DNA of 64,000 nt from Lingula anatina (GCF_001039355.2 NW_019773714.1:1-64000); one strand, 5' to 3'. Counted from the stretch's first letter, positions 22,292 to 34,480 are shown. Made by a program: numbers and translations. Notes: generated by a model from the sequence alone, not told the origin.

Positions 22292-22825
22292 NNNNNNNNN
22301 NNNNNNNNNNNNNNNNNNNNNNNNNNNNNNNNNNNNNNNNNNNNNNNNNNNNNNNNNNNNNNNNNNNNNNNNNNNNNNNNNNNNNNNNNNNNNNNNNNNN
22401 NNNNNNNNNNNNNNNNNNNNNNNNNNNNNNNNNNNNNNNNNNNNNNNNNNNNNNNNNNNNNNNNNNNNNNNNNNNNNNNNNNNNNNNNNNNNNNNNNNNN
22501 NNNNNNNNNNNNNNNNNNNNNNNNNNNNNNNNNNNNNNNNNNNNNNNNNNNNNNNNNNNNNNNNNNNNNNNNNNNNNNNNNNNNNNNNNNNNNNNNNNNN
22601 NNNNNNNNNNNNNNNNNNNNNNNNNNNNNNNNNNNNNNNNNNNNNNNNNNNNNNNNNNNNNNNNNNNNNNNNNNNNNNNNNNNNNNNNNNNNNNNNNNNN
22701 NNNNNNNNNNNNNNNNNNNNNNNNNNNNNNNNNNNNNNNNNNNNNNNNNNNNNNNNNNNNNNNNNNNNNNNNNNNNNNNNNNNNNNNNNNNNNNNNNNNN
22801 NNNNNNNNNNNNNNNNNNNNNNNNN
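22292..22825. other. Assembly gap (534 N)
   Basis: The sequence is undetermined and flanked on both sides by T/G homopolymer-like runs, the probable cause of the gap. Confidence 0.99.
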
Positions 22826-25122
22826 GTTTTTTTTTTTTTTTGTTTTTTTGTTTTTTTTTTTTGCAATACTTACGTACGAGAAAACCGACTTTGCCAGATG
22901 GTTTGGCGTTTCAAGTCGAACTAATTTAAACTACTCCAGAGGAAAGCTGTGGCTGAAAGTGCCCCTCCTGACAAGTCCACGGGTCTAATCCGTCCCACTG
23001 ATGCCCGAACTCATCTTATCATCATCAATATTGTTGCCAGAAGAACCTGCATTAAACCTGGTATTGCCATTGCGCCATTACTTTAGAATCACGGGCTCAT
23101 CATTAGCGTCGCATTTCTTCGTCAAATTAAAATGTCCCCAAAGATTATTCTCACTTTTGCAAGTTTTTTTTATTGTCCCATACCTATATATGAACATCAG
23201 AAAATACTCTGTAAAAATGTGTAAAATTTGTAATTTGAAAAATTTGTAATAATTTGTAAAAAAAAATTGGTTCTAATCAGAATGGTTGAACTCAGTTATC
23301 AAGCCGCTGAACAAGATTAAAAAGGTGTAATATTTGTTTGATTACATTCCATGCCTTATGCCGAAACAAGTTATTTAGTTCCTTTGCGAACTTTCAAAAG
23401 GGTATTCCACAGGGTTTCTTGTACGGACTGTTCCAAAGGCAGTGTTTAGAAGTAAAATGATATTCATTCTTTTCCAAAAAAAGTTATATACAAATTAAAA
23501 TTCGTATCCATGGCCAAAATTTTTATCCGGTAAAATGATTGTGTGCACATCACATATGGTTATATGGCCGTTATTTAGTTCTTTGGGCAGCAATTATAAT
23601 CTAATCTTCCAAAATCAATACATACATTGTTATTTTTGAGTGCTGATTAAAATTTTATTAACTTGATTCATCAAAAAAGTATGTAATTGAGTGATAAAAA
23701 TATCCAGTATCCATATGGTTATGCATGTGCACGTTATTTAGTTCTTCTGGCAATATGCAGTAGAAATTATTATCTTATGTCCCAAAACGATACATACATT
23801 ACTGACACCAATTTAGTTTATACCATTGCCATAACGTTCATGTTGTGGTTGCAGCATGCTTATATTTATAGAGGTCTGCGTCATAATTTTAAAAACATAC
23901 AACTGCAACAGTTTGCTCAGTTCATCTTCTAACAACATGTGGCACCAAATAAAAGATACGTATACCTTACTCGAAGTTAAAGATTAGGCCCTTAAAAATA
24001 AAGCACAACAATAATCAAAATTACATACAAATACATAGCATTTAGTTTTTATCAAACTATGCATCCGGATAAAAAGTATATACCGTGTGTATCAAGCGTG
24101 GTTCCAAAACATGTTTTCACATAAGATTAGGTCTGAAAAAATCAACGATACCTACGTTACCCATGGAAAAGTTACATTGTAGTATTAGGTACATAAAAGA
24201 AATATCAGTGTGCACAAACATGCAAGATCCTATGATTTCTGCTACACGTAAAAAAAAAGTTAAATACTGTTGGTGTTTGTGCAGTCAAGCATTATGCAAT
24301 ATTATATAAATATTGAAAAAATGTGCGATGACGTAATAACAGTATATATGAAACTGTGGTACTAAAACTTACAAGAATTGTTTTAAGTCTAAAATACAGC
24401 TATTGTTGGAGAGCTAACTTAATTTGATTTTTTTTTCAAAGAAATAAGGCATATTTGTTAAATCAAAATTCTCACGAAATTGCGTTTTCAGTACCCGTGT
24501 CCATGAACCCTATATTAGCTGGATATCCATTTTATCTATGATACATCATTAAAACTATACAAATTTCAATTTGATGTTGACTTTGCTGTAAGGCATTACT
24601 TGCATCACAACTGACAAAAGAATCTATTTTGTGCATCATTACCTGTTTTTGTCTGTACATTTGGCAGTTCTGCTGCCATGTTCTTATAACCATCCATAAA
24701 ATTTACATTAAGTTACATGTGTGCTTTATTCCTAATGAAAAAACCAAAAGCCATACAGATAGGATTTCTAAAATGAGTCTTGTAGAATGTTCGTTGTAGC
24801 CTTCTCATAGATATGTCCAAAGGAATATTTTTCTATCCAGACTATAGCTTTTTAACAGCACTACGGTGCCCCATATAGAATTAACTATAGGACATTTTCC
24901 CCAAAGGACCCCCATAAAGGTCTGATAGCATTCATATTGATTGAGTCCGATTGGCTGTCCTTTAGAGTATCACAGAGTCTAATTTTTGTATGGGTAATAC
25001 AGTATATGTGCCAGTTTGTGTATATATACTAGTAGGTAGTCCTCTGTGATCGTCATATTTTTTCTCTATTTTGCAGGAACACTTTGGACCACATCAAGTC
25101 TTTTGCCAGTTTGCAGTACACC

Positions 25123-27567
25123 ATGCCGAGTTACTCTGTTGGTTTTATTCTGACCATAGCCATGATGGTCGCCGTAGCGGATTCATGTTGCAGTAAGCAA
25201 CAACCTGAATGCTAAAAAGGAAAAAAAGTTCAATTGTACCTATTTACATTGTATTCCCTTCTGATATGTATTTGAAACGAGACACTGTTAAGATGACGTT
25301 TTTTCTCCAGCTACCAGTACCCAGATAGGTACGGTGGGGGTCTGCACTGTAAAACGTCATTTTCATAAATCTGCCTACGCCCTAGACAGCTTAACACAAA
25401 TATTTTAAACAGGGAGTGTAACCGTGGTCCGAATTGTTTTAGACGTGTTCTGAGCGCAGATTGTATTTTTACAGATCATATAAAATTGGGTTGCTGGGCT
25501 GACACGGCAGACAGGGCAGTTCCCACTTTAGAAGGCCAGGATCCCCTCCTTGACGGACAGTACGAGACAAGAGTGAACCCAATCAAGAAATGCTTCCTAG
25601 CTGCAAAGAGTCGCGGGTACAAATACTTCGTCGTACAGAATGGTGGATGGTGTGGCTCTTCTTGTAACGCCGAGGAAACATATATGAAACACGGACCTTC
25701 AACTAATTGCCAATCTGACGGAGAAGGTGGACCTTGGGCCAACCAACTGTATATGATAACAAGCAGTAAGTGGCGGTGGCTCTGCACATTTATCATAGGA
25801 AATTGGGAATTGACAGTAACAGTTTCAACTGTTTAAAAGAAACCAGGTATCTTAGCAAAAATCAACTTTGATCTCTTTCCAAATTTGGGAAACAGAACCA
25901 TCAGAAAGGGTCAAGTTAACGTATTCTGGAAATGGACAAGTAGCAGACAATTAAATATTTCGGACAATTTAATGATTTTCCCTTCCAGTAACCAAACGTC
26001 CCGAAATGCTAAAAAGTATACCCCCAGGAATACATCATAATTATTATGATGTATTCCTGGGGGTATAATATCACGTACTTTCAGTTCTGTTTCTCTTTTT
26101 CTCATTTACGTAAAAATCTACCAGTCCTGGCAATTAAGTTTCCATTTCCAAAACTGTTACCGAAAGTGTCATCTGATGACCTGTTGTTCAGAACCTGTTC
26201 AAAAAGATAGGATTTAATTCGTGATGGTCATAATTAGAAATCAATAGAGTGAACCCAAAAACGTTTTTATTTATATCAATAAATTAACCCAGCAGACATA
26301 GTGACATAGATCAATGGCCAATGGACCAACGTTGAAAACGGGTTGGACAACGTTGTCAACGTTGAAGTTCAACATTGTTTCAACGTTGAAACAGCATAAT
26401 TTGCCTACTGAGTGAGAAATTTTATCTGCAGTTTGGGGTAGGACATACCTTAGTGTGACTTAGAAAGGGCAGAAATCTCCTCAAAAAATCTTGTTCGTGC
26501 AGGTATCACATTGTTACGAAATTGACCCGAGATAAACACACGATGAATGGAGTTTTCACATTCCATAATTGTAAATACATAGGGCAGTATAAGCCAGTCA
26601 CCATGGTTGACAGCATAACCTAAGAATTGTTAACGGGGAAAGTAATCACGCACGTGAACCCGAGTTTTCCAATGATGTTAACGCATTCTAAGCAAAACTT
26701 GAATTCTTACAGATTATATGAAATTGGGGTGCTCGACTGCCATGACAATTGAGGCAATTTTCCGAGCGCAGCTTGTATCTTTACAGGTTATATAAAATTG
26801 GGTTGCTGGGCTGACAAGGCAGACAGGGCAGTTCCCACGTTAGAAGGTCAGGATCCCATCCTCGACGGTCCTTACGAGACAAGAGTGTACCCAATCGACA
26901 AATGCTACCAAGCTGCAAAGAGTCGCGGATACAAGTATTTTGTCGTGCAGAAAAGTGGATGGTGTGGCTCCTCTTGTACCGCCGAGGAAACATATATGAA
27001 ATACGGGCCTTCTACCAATTGTCAATCAGACGGAGAAGGTGGGCCATGGGCCAACCAACTGTACATGATACCGAGCGGTAAGTGGTGTTTTGGACACATT
27101 TAGAATGAGGCATTGGAATTTAGACGTGGAGTTTCTCAGGCTCCTGCAGCAACTTCGTAAGCAGTAACAAAACCCCAAGTATATTTTCACTTTAAATTCG
27201 TATGTCCATTTCCCCATAAAGCCATCGTGCGCACATCTTGAAGAGTTCTAAAATCCCAGTTTAATAATGTTCTCATACTTCCATGCCAATTTATATCTAT
27301 ATGTAAATGCTTTTAGGTTAGCAGTTAAAAATTCGAGACGCTACCAGAACTTAAGGGTGGACACTCCGACCGGGGTTTTGCATTTAAAACAAAACATATG
27401 AATAACGTTTCCTTTTTTATTTATATACCATTCCTGTATGCTTGTGTTTCTGAAGTATGTATATGTATTGCAATTCATTTAGTCTTATACCATGGTGTGC
27501 TGCAAGATTCACATAAAACCTAAGGGCTCAAAATATCGATTTGCCTTTTTCAGGTTGTCATGATTAA
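25123..27567 (+). CDS. Secreted protein with two cysteine-rich modules, gene B
   Basis: Coding exons are 25123-25192, 25475-25765, 26787-27077 and 27554-27567, joining to 666 nt and 221 residues. The signal peptide is MPSYSVGFILTIAMMVAVA. The two 291-nt module exons keep phase 1 at both ends; the terminal exon again gives Gly-Cys-His-Asp then stop. Module 1 reads KKCFLAAKSRG where gene A has KCCQAAMNRG, so one of the adjacent cysteines is lost. Module 2 has DKCYQAAKSRG. It is a tandem paralog of gene A. Its last intron holds a relic of a third module exon (26713-26762) and a perfect hairpin (26017-26067). A possible polyadenylation signal AATAAA is near 28286. Confidence 0.85.
26017..26067. 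repeat. Perfect 24-bp inverted repeat (hairpin)
   Basis: The arm TATACCCCCAGGAATACATC (first 20 of 24 bases, 26017-26040) is followed by a 3-base spacer and its exact complement at 26044-26067. It lies in the second intron of gene B. The matching intron of gene A lacks it, so it arose or was inserted after the duplication. Confidence 0.9.
26713..26762 (+). pseudogene. Relic of a third module exon
   Basis: After an acceptor TTACAG the bases ATTATATGAAATTGGGGTGC and the following 30 align with the start of the cysteine-rich module exons (ATCATATAAAATTGGGTTGC). The similarity stops after about 50 nt, immediately before the upstream flank of the true exon at 26787. The conserved GCW is changed to GCS. 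Confidence 0.65.
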
Positions 27568-28430
27568 CGTCTCAGATGGAATCCATACTGTTTAACATCC
27601 ATGCCTTAATTGTTGTGAGAGGGGCGGGTTTCGGCCAATTTACATATTGACAGCTTACTACAACCGAGAACTTTGAGGAATACGATTACTGAATACAATT
27701 AACGGGATGTTACATTAATGTCATCTGGATAAAAATATATAGCATGTGCTAGAAGGGGTTGGTTTTATACGTAGTCATGTTACCAAAATCTGTAAATGAT
27801 ATTACTGGTACTTACAATGCCTCCTTAAAGCAGCTGTTGTTCTTGTAAAATTTCGCAATTTCGGGCACTTGTCAATGCTACTTTGGCTGTAATCTCTTGA
27901 ATACAAATTAATGTGTGTAAAGTAATTTACAATTATGTCTGAATTAATGGTATCTGTTGAAAATATATATACCATGTGCTGGAAGATGTAGGCTTTAAAC
28001 TTGTTTGTGTTACTTAAGTATGCATTTCTTGTTAATGTTATAGCTTATAATGTCTCTTTAAAGCGCTTGATGGCCTTGTACTATTAAGCAGTTGTTGTTC
28101 TTGTAAAATTTCGCAATTTTGTAAACTTAGCATTTATCCCATGAGGGCCATAATGTTGCTGGGTTTCAAAAATCAAATAATCCCAACCCAAGTGGTCAAT
28201 TTAATATAGTTGTTATAAGATATTGCTTTATCCATAGAGTGTCTAAATATTAACGATGAGAGGTGGGTATTTTGCCTGCTTTGTGAAATAAAAGTTACAC
28301 CCTTGTTGGCTTTTAATATGTTGCTATTAGCTTTTTTTTTTTTTTTTTTTTTAGTGGTCATTTCAAATTACTTGAAGTTGGACTTCGGTCTTTCCTTGAC
28401 ACTGAAAAGCATACGTAAAGAGAGGTCCGA

Positions 28431-29640
28431 TTTGTTTCATGTTATGAAAAATAAAGTTTCAAATACAATGAATTTTTTAGAATGTGGTCATTATTATGTG
28501 AAATGTTTGTGCATTATTTTATTGTTTTATACAAATCTTCCTATGTGATTGTGTAACGGTGGCTCATTGTATTGCAGTAGGGGAACTTTCTGAATCTTTG
28601 GATAATAATAAAATAATATATTGGTTATAAAAAAATAACTGTAATCTGTTTTGTTGTGTCAACAACGACATTAAAATATGGAATAAATGTTCTCCTACTA
28701 TCTCTTTTTCTCTGTATTTCTTTTTCAAGAAGTTGAAAATCGAATTGTATTGGCATTTGTACTTTAATTATTAGAGAGTAGAATTATAATACTGACAGCT
28801 GAGTAGAATTATAATACTGACAGCTGAGTATGCATATGTGAAAATAAATCATTTGTGTTTATTCTTCTTTTTAAAGTTTTAAAGATATACATGTGTCGTA
28901 GGCAGGCGAATTTAATCATGAAGTGGGTAATAAACTTTTCAGAAAATATTAGCAGGACAGGTCACCCCCCCCCCCTTGCCTCCAGCGCTTTTGACTGACG
29001 GGGTTGAAATAAAGGGGCGGGGCTACCCCTTCAGGCCCTCCGTGATGCTTACGTTTATGTTTAACCACTCTGTTTTATCACGTTTTAAATTGCGTCAGAT
29101 AAAAGTCAAGTCACATTCAAATGTGTAATTATTTCAAAGATATTATATTTGAAACAGTCCAGTTAAATGCTTGTTTTTTTAATTATTATTCACAATAAAT
29201 ATAGTTGGTCCTTTTGTGAAAAAAAGTGCTCTCAATCATTTTATACTCTTTCTGAGGCACAGAAATCATGGCAATCTGCTGGGCTTGATCCCGGCCAGTA
29301 ATGCTCACATCCCACGTCAAGCAAGCTAAAAGACAATTAAGTGGTCAAAGCTGCACGAACAAGAAACGTTCAGTTGAGCTTTTCTCATTTTGGGCACTTC
29401 ATCACATAGCATTTGGATAAGTCATAACCATGAATTTTAATAATCAGCCACCAAACCTGTTGAAATTATGAAAATGTGACTTTGACTCATCTTGATACCA
29501 AGGTATCAAACTGATGCCTGTTAGAAAACACATTGGTCAATGTCAATAATGATAGCAACATATTTAAAGAATCACCCTGTATTTTAGAACTGTTCCTATT
29601 GGGCCCATTTTCGAACCCTAAATATGTTGTAGGACACTTG
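28431..29640. other. Intergenic, short tandem repeats only
   Basis: A 25-bp unit (GAGTAGAATTATAATACTGA and five more) is duplicated near 28778-28832, and there is a C run near 28966. No gene is seen. Confidence 0.4.
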
Positions 29641-30290
29641 ACGCAATACAATCTGTGTCACACCGGACGTAATACGATCTGTGTCACACCGGACGTAATA
29701 CGATCTGTGTCACACCTGACACAATTCTTGGTCGGGGAAACCACTATTTATCCGCATTTGGAAATCACGTCAAAAGAGAGAGCGATTGTTAGATATCAAA
29801 TGAATCTTCCGGGTCTCACTTTTGTCTCATCTCTATTTACTTCTCAAATGTTAGTGTTAAATTTAATTATTATCACACGTTGTCAAGACCGACATGTACA
29901 ATTTGTTGGAATTTATGTCTTTTTCAGTTTAAATGAGCAGGTTTTTTTTTCCAGAATCCGGAAACTTTGGGGGTTGGAATGATCTTCATGAGGGACAGTT
30001 TCCAGCCTCCGCACAACCATTTTAATGTTATAACAAGCAACTCTATGTTTTCTATTAGTTTTTAAGGGTAGCAAACGTTTTATATGCAGCTTTGCAGATT
30101 TTACCCTTCAGCTTTATTCCATTTTCATACAAAGTATTAAACTTATTTGAACTTTATTCTTACTGCTTTTAATGTCTTTTAACACAACGACGCATTTACA
30201 GGGTAATTTATTCCCGATATTTATGTTCTATATATTTATCGACTAAATTTATCTTTATCTTAAGATTAGTGTAACATTGGAGGACATTTT
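29640..30290 (+). repeat. Dispersed repeat, copy B
   Basis: This matches 13180-14290 in inverted orientation. Near its start a 26-bp unit (AATACGATCTGTGTCACACC plus six) is repeated about three times at 29644-29723. Confidence 0.7.
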
Positions 30291-30389
30291 TTTGTTCATA
30301 ACCAATGGAGGCCTGGAGTTGTACGTCCGTGTGTTTTGATGCCTCAGAATATGAGTCAAATGAATCAAATTGTTCAAGTATTTTGTTAT

Positions 30390-30780
30390 GCTTGGGTAAT
30401 TTGTTGGGTGACGACAATGACAGACTTGGATTAATTTCGTCACTCATGGCGAGGACCCGCTTATGGTTTACCCTTAATTAAAACACCGCATAAGTCTGTC
30501 CCCTATGATTAGAACGCTAACAGAAATGTTATCAAGCAGTGACAATAATTTGAAATCCAACTCAGACGCTGATGTTCAAGAAAGTCACTTAATCCTGCAT
30601 TGCCCTTCACGTTGATCTTATATCTTCACCGCTGCCTTTCTCTAGACGGAATCTATATGTGTCTCGCAGTGTCTCAAAATCCCAACAAACGTACGTGTTA
30701 ATATTTGTTGTATACTGTAGACGTATAAACACATAGCGTTATCACAACGTAAATGAAAAATGTGACTTAAATTGTTATCA
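30390..30780. repeat. Diverged repeat, member 1 of 3
   Basis: Shared in order with 34080-34480: GACAGACTTGGATTAATTTC/GACAGACTTCGATTATATTC-like text, CGCTTAT, AGTGACA, AACTCAGACGCTGAT/AACTTAGACGCTGAT, AAGAAAGTC, ATCCTGCATTGC, and GGAATCTA. A third, shorter copy (ACGGAATCTATACGTGTCTC onward) is at 36970-37110. The 34 kb copy lies just upstream of the GPCR gene. Confidence 0.6.
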
Positions 30781-31285
30781 CCAACAGATATAAAGGAACT
30801 AAAACTAAAACCTACGGGAATTAAAAGAAATTCCGTTCGAGTATTGCAAACGGGAAAATATGTCTACTATTAGTTGCTGGCAGAGAGATATTCAGTTTTT
30901 TTTAATTATTTATTATTATTATTGACAGAGAGATAGTGGTTTCCTACCTTGAGATTATTTTGACATGTATCAAAACATAGCAACAGAGTGGGAGGAATCA
31001 GGGGATGAACTGTTTTTACTCACGTTATTTAAAAAACGTAGGAGACAGAGAGAGGTGAAACCATTTGTGAAGGCTACCTTCTCAAATGCGTTCCCATTTG
31101 AAACATGCATGTAAATAAGGACATTCAATGCAAATTTTAAACTTTAAGTTTACACGTTGTTTGGTTTTCAAAATATGATCAGGAAAATTAGAACAACAGG
31201 GGGAATTGCTCTGCAATAAAATACTCTTGAAAAAAATAAAGCTTTTGACCACAAATCCATAATTTTACTGAGGCATAAAATACAG

Positions 31286-31290
<5 letters not shown>

Positions 31291-31342
<52 letters not shown>
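31291..31342. repeat. (CA)n(TA)n microsatellite
   Basis: A CA run of about 40 bases passes directly into a short TA run. Confidence 0.95.
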
Positions 31343-31343
<1 letters not shown>

Positions 31344-32453
31344 GTTTATCAGTGTCGAGCATTTCCAGTGAAGATCCAGAAGTGTTCGGTTTGTTGGGAA
31401 CAGCATTACATAGGATTACAAACCAACAGTTCATTTGACTGAAAATCAATTTATTGAACTGTAATTAGACAACATGACAGGTTATATTTTAGTTGCTTAT
31501 AACTTTAAATATCATATGTAAACTAGCAGTAATAAATATTGACGAACATTGGAAATGTATGAAAAAAGTCTAGGAGAGATAACAGAATTTGTCATATGTT
31601 ATAAAACATCATTGTGCAAAAAATTATCTTGGTTAGTTTGTTACTATTAAAACAACCAACTGAAACAAATAAATATTTACCAGTTGTTATGTGCGGTGCC
31701 TATGATGTTTACGATACCCCATAATATACATGAAAAGGTTAGAATAAAGAACTGTTGAGGACACTACATATATCAATCACCACACAAAGAATGCAGAGTA
31801 TATATCACCAACTTGACTACACTAAATGTTGTATTTACTGACTTGCTTCCAGCTGAAATCATAAACATAAACAAATATTCATTTATAAGTAATAACTCTA
31901 GAAAATAGACAATTGTTGCAAACATAGATTTCAGGCGCCCCTGATTGTTTTGCAGACCAACAACTTTGTAGGTGTTTTGTATTTTGACCCTGTTGAATTT
32001 AGTTGAAAGAGTTCAGTAAATATGCCTGCCTATTTTTCATGTTTTCAAAAGAACATGTTTTTGAAATCGAGCGTAAGTCCACATAAAGTAAAGCGTTGCT
32101 TCGTCCTCCGCTTTTTAATCACGCCAGGCCTGCAGGACTCAGGAGGGAGAGGGGTTAAAGAATCCTGTCTACTTGTTTAAACCGAATATATGGTAACAGA
32201 ATTTATAATAATAATAATAATAATAATAATTACACACAGTAACATCCCTTACAATATTACATTTATCTGGGCGTAAGGCTCAAATACTGGATAAAAGTTA
32301 TTTGGTTACCATAAAAACTGCATTAAAGTTTTCATTCATAAAGTATATCATTAAATACTGAATAAATGTTATAGGTATACTCAAATAAGCCTTTAACATG
32401 TATATAGTCAAACTACAGCACTATGTTTTTTTTCTGAATATTTACCCCCCCCC

Positions 32454-32456
<3 letters not shown>
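31343..32456. other. Intergenic, no gene seen
   Basis: AT-rich, with a (TAA)n run near 32204-32230 and a C run at 32445-32453. Any 3' untranslated region of the minus-strand GPCR gene would lie at its right side. Confidence 0.4.
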
Positions 32457-32501
<45 letters not shown>

Positions 32502-32506
32502 TGCAT

Positions 32507-32547
<41 letters not shown>

Positions 32548-32556
32548 TGCATGCAC
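32457..32556. repeat. (CA)n with GCATGCATGCA interruptions
   Basis: Two CA runs are separated and ended by GCATGCATGCAC blocks, about 100 bp in total, just downstream of the GPCR stop codon. Confidence 0.95.
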
Positions 32557-32656
32557 ACAACAATAAATTTGCTTCCTTTCCGCCTGTAATTACAATAACT
32601 GAAAACAACACCCCTAAGCGTGAAGATGTACATAATAATTACCACACGCCTAACTC

Positions 32657-33851
32657 TCATACAGTGTTTCTCCTAAGCAAAAACAACTGATTATTCTCGA
32701 CTTCAAAAGAATCACACGGTTTTCGGGTGCCTTGAGATTCTACTGACCTCTTATCCAATGTAGCTATAGCGATGGGCGCTTCGATGTTGTTACCTCTTAG
32801 TGGGTTATTACAGCACAGCATACGGGTGTATGCTTCTCTGACTGATGGAATACGCAGGCCATATATGATAGGGTCCAGAACCGGGTTCAGCATAAACAAG
32901 TTCATAGCAACGATATGAACAATGTTGAAATTCTCACGGATCAGGTCGAAAGAGAAAACCATGGTAAAAGCTACGACGCCGGTGCTCCAGAGGATGAAGA
33001 CGGTTGCCCACAACATCGCGATAGTTACACTGGTCTTGAATGCCTTTTCAGCCATGATCTTCGATGGGCCTTGTGTCATCTGTTTCCGAGCTTTGTAGAG
33101 GAGTAAGGCTAGCATAACCGTGTTCCCAAGGAACGCTATGACAGTTGTTATGCTAACAGTTCCACTGACGGCTAAATATACTGGCTGAGACATCAGCGTT
33201 GGTAAACAACCATCTTTGGGTTCCTTAACAACCTCGAAGATGATTCCCAAGGAGTAGGATACCAGCGGGATGAGGTAGGACAAGATCACGAAAAGCACCG
33301 TTGGTTTCTTGTTGTTCTTTATGGTCAAATCCAAAGGATACCATACGACGGTGAGCTGGTGGTAGACGAGAGAAGTAGTGGCCATCACAGGCAACAGAGT
33401 GAAATAACACATCAGAGAAGTGGTAAACCGCTCAAAGCAAGCTAAGTTTATCAAACCAACTAGGGTATTCTCGTCGGAATCAAGGGGGGTCGCATCTTCA
33501 CCAAGTGCCTTACTGGTAGGGTTCTCGGTGACGTTGGTCGTTTCGTCAAGGACAGGAGCGCCGTCAACTGACTCTATGATTTTGGAAATGCGGAATCTTC
33601 GTCTGAATATAGATATTGACGCTTGTTGTTGCCGCCATGCACGTGGCGAACATTAAGTCTGACACTGCCAAATTCACCAAATTGACTTGAAAAGTAGTAA
33701 GGGGCCTAGTCAAGCGCCCCAAGACTGCCAAAGATACGCTGTTCATTATAACAGCGATAACAGAGAGCGAAAGAAGGCTCTCTCGAGACGGCGGTAAAAG
33801 CGCCTGTTCCAAATGCGCGACGTAGATCTCAAATTCAGACGCACTCAACAT
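32657..33851 (-). CDS. Rhodopsin-like GPCR, broken by one frame change
   Basis: Two open segments in different minus-strand frames make up one seven-helix receptor. 33851-33564 encodes the N-terminus, TM1 and TM2 (VNLAVSDLMFA, the LAxxD motif). The second frame is open from about 33600 to the stop at 32657 and encodes a long first extracellular loop with an NVT glycosylation site, then TM3 to TM7 and a tail. TM7 ends NPVLDPIIYGLR, a DPxxY form of NPxxY. The TM3 end reads HQL where DRY is usual, and TM6 has LWST in place of CWxP. No good splice pair restores the frame, so an indel (sequencing error or pseudogene) is likely. A TATA box is 64-72 bp upstream. The ligand is unknown. Confidence 0.75.
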
Positions 33852-33914
33852 TCTGAGTTTGGTCAGTGAAAGCCACGGAGGTATATCGTACTAAATCGCG
33901 CCTTGCAGCGATCT

Positions 33915-33923
33915 CTTTATATA
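33915..33923 (-). promoter_or_regulatory. TATA box of the GPCR gene
   Basis: TATATAAAG on the minus strand, about 64-72 bp upstream of the ATG at 33851. It would place transcription start about 35-40 bases before the start codon. Confidence 0.55.
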
Positions 33924-34079
33924 CAGATTTTGGCCGATACAATATAAGTGATGTGTTATACAGGGTAATAAACCGGATTAAAATGCAAAGCATTCTTATG
34001 CCAAATCTTTCTTGTTATTAACCGGACAATGCTAAGTTCAGAACAGAAAATTGTCGGAGTTCTCCTGTATATCAGTTCA

Positions 34080-34480
34080 ATAGTTCAAGTAAGTCGTTAA
34101 GTTGGGTTTACTTGATGGGTGGCGATACAGATACAGACTTCGATTATATTCGTCGCTCAAGGGGAGAATCCGCTTATTGGCATATTATTAATCAAAACAC
34201 TGTAAAAGCTTGCTCTGCGTAATTAGTAAGAACGCAAACCGAACGGTTATCACGCAGTGACAGTTACTGGAATTCAACTTAGACGCTGATATCTAAGAAA
34301 GTCGCTTATCCTGCATTGCTCTACACAGACAATTGTGTATCTCCACCACCGGCATTCTCCAATCGGAATCTAGAAATGTCTCGGTACAAAATCTTGATAA
34401 ATGATATCTGCTATAATTGTAATTGATTGAAACATTTAGATCAATATCATTACTGTCATCATGAAATTTGTGACTAAAAT
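34080..34480. repeat. Diverged repeat, member 2 of 3
   Basis: The counterpart of 30390-30780 (motifs given there), lying 230-630 bp upstream of the GPCR start codon on the minus strand. Confidence 0.6.

Larger units (their letters stand above)
16270..28430. repeat. Segmental tandem duplication carrying two genes
   Basis: Unit 1 is about 16270-21616 and unit 2 about 21617-28430. Anchors in order: TCCATGTGCTATTG (16290 and 21627), GAGCGTGTAATGAAC (16780 and 21698), CAGTACATCA (17230 and 22253), ATCTTATCATCATCAATATT (17943 and 23013), TATATAAATATTGAAAAAAT (18198 and 24303), both coding genes, and GTGAAATAAAAGTTACACCC (21436 and 28285). Unit 2 contains the assembly gap and extra insertions. Confidence 0.85.

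Noticed and set aside
22123-22988. Long frames spanning the N block
   Set aside because: They exist only because undetermined bases were read as open codons.
31168-32660. Frames rich in CVCVCV or THTHTH
   Set aside because: Translations of the CA microsatellites.
33560-33660. A short intron to join the two GPCR frames
   Set aside because: Candidate donors (GTCAGT, GTTGAC) and acceptors do not give compatible phases without stops, so a frame change is the simpler reading.
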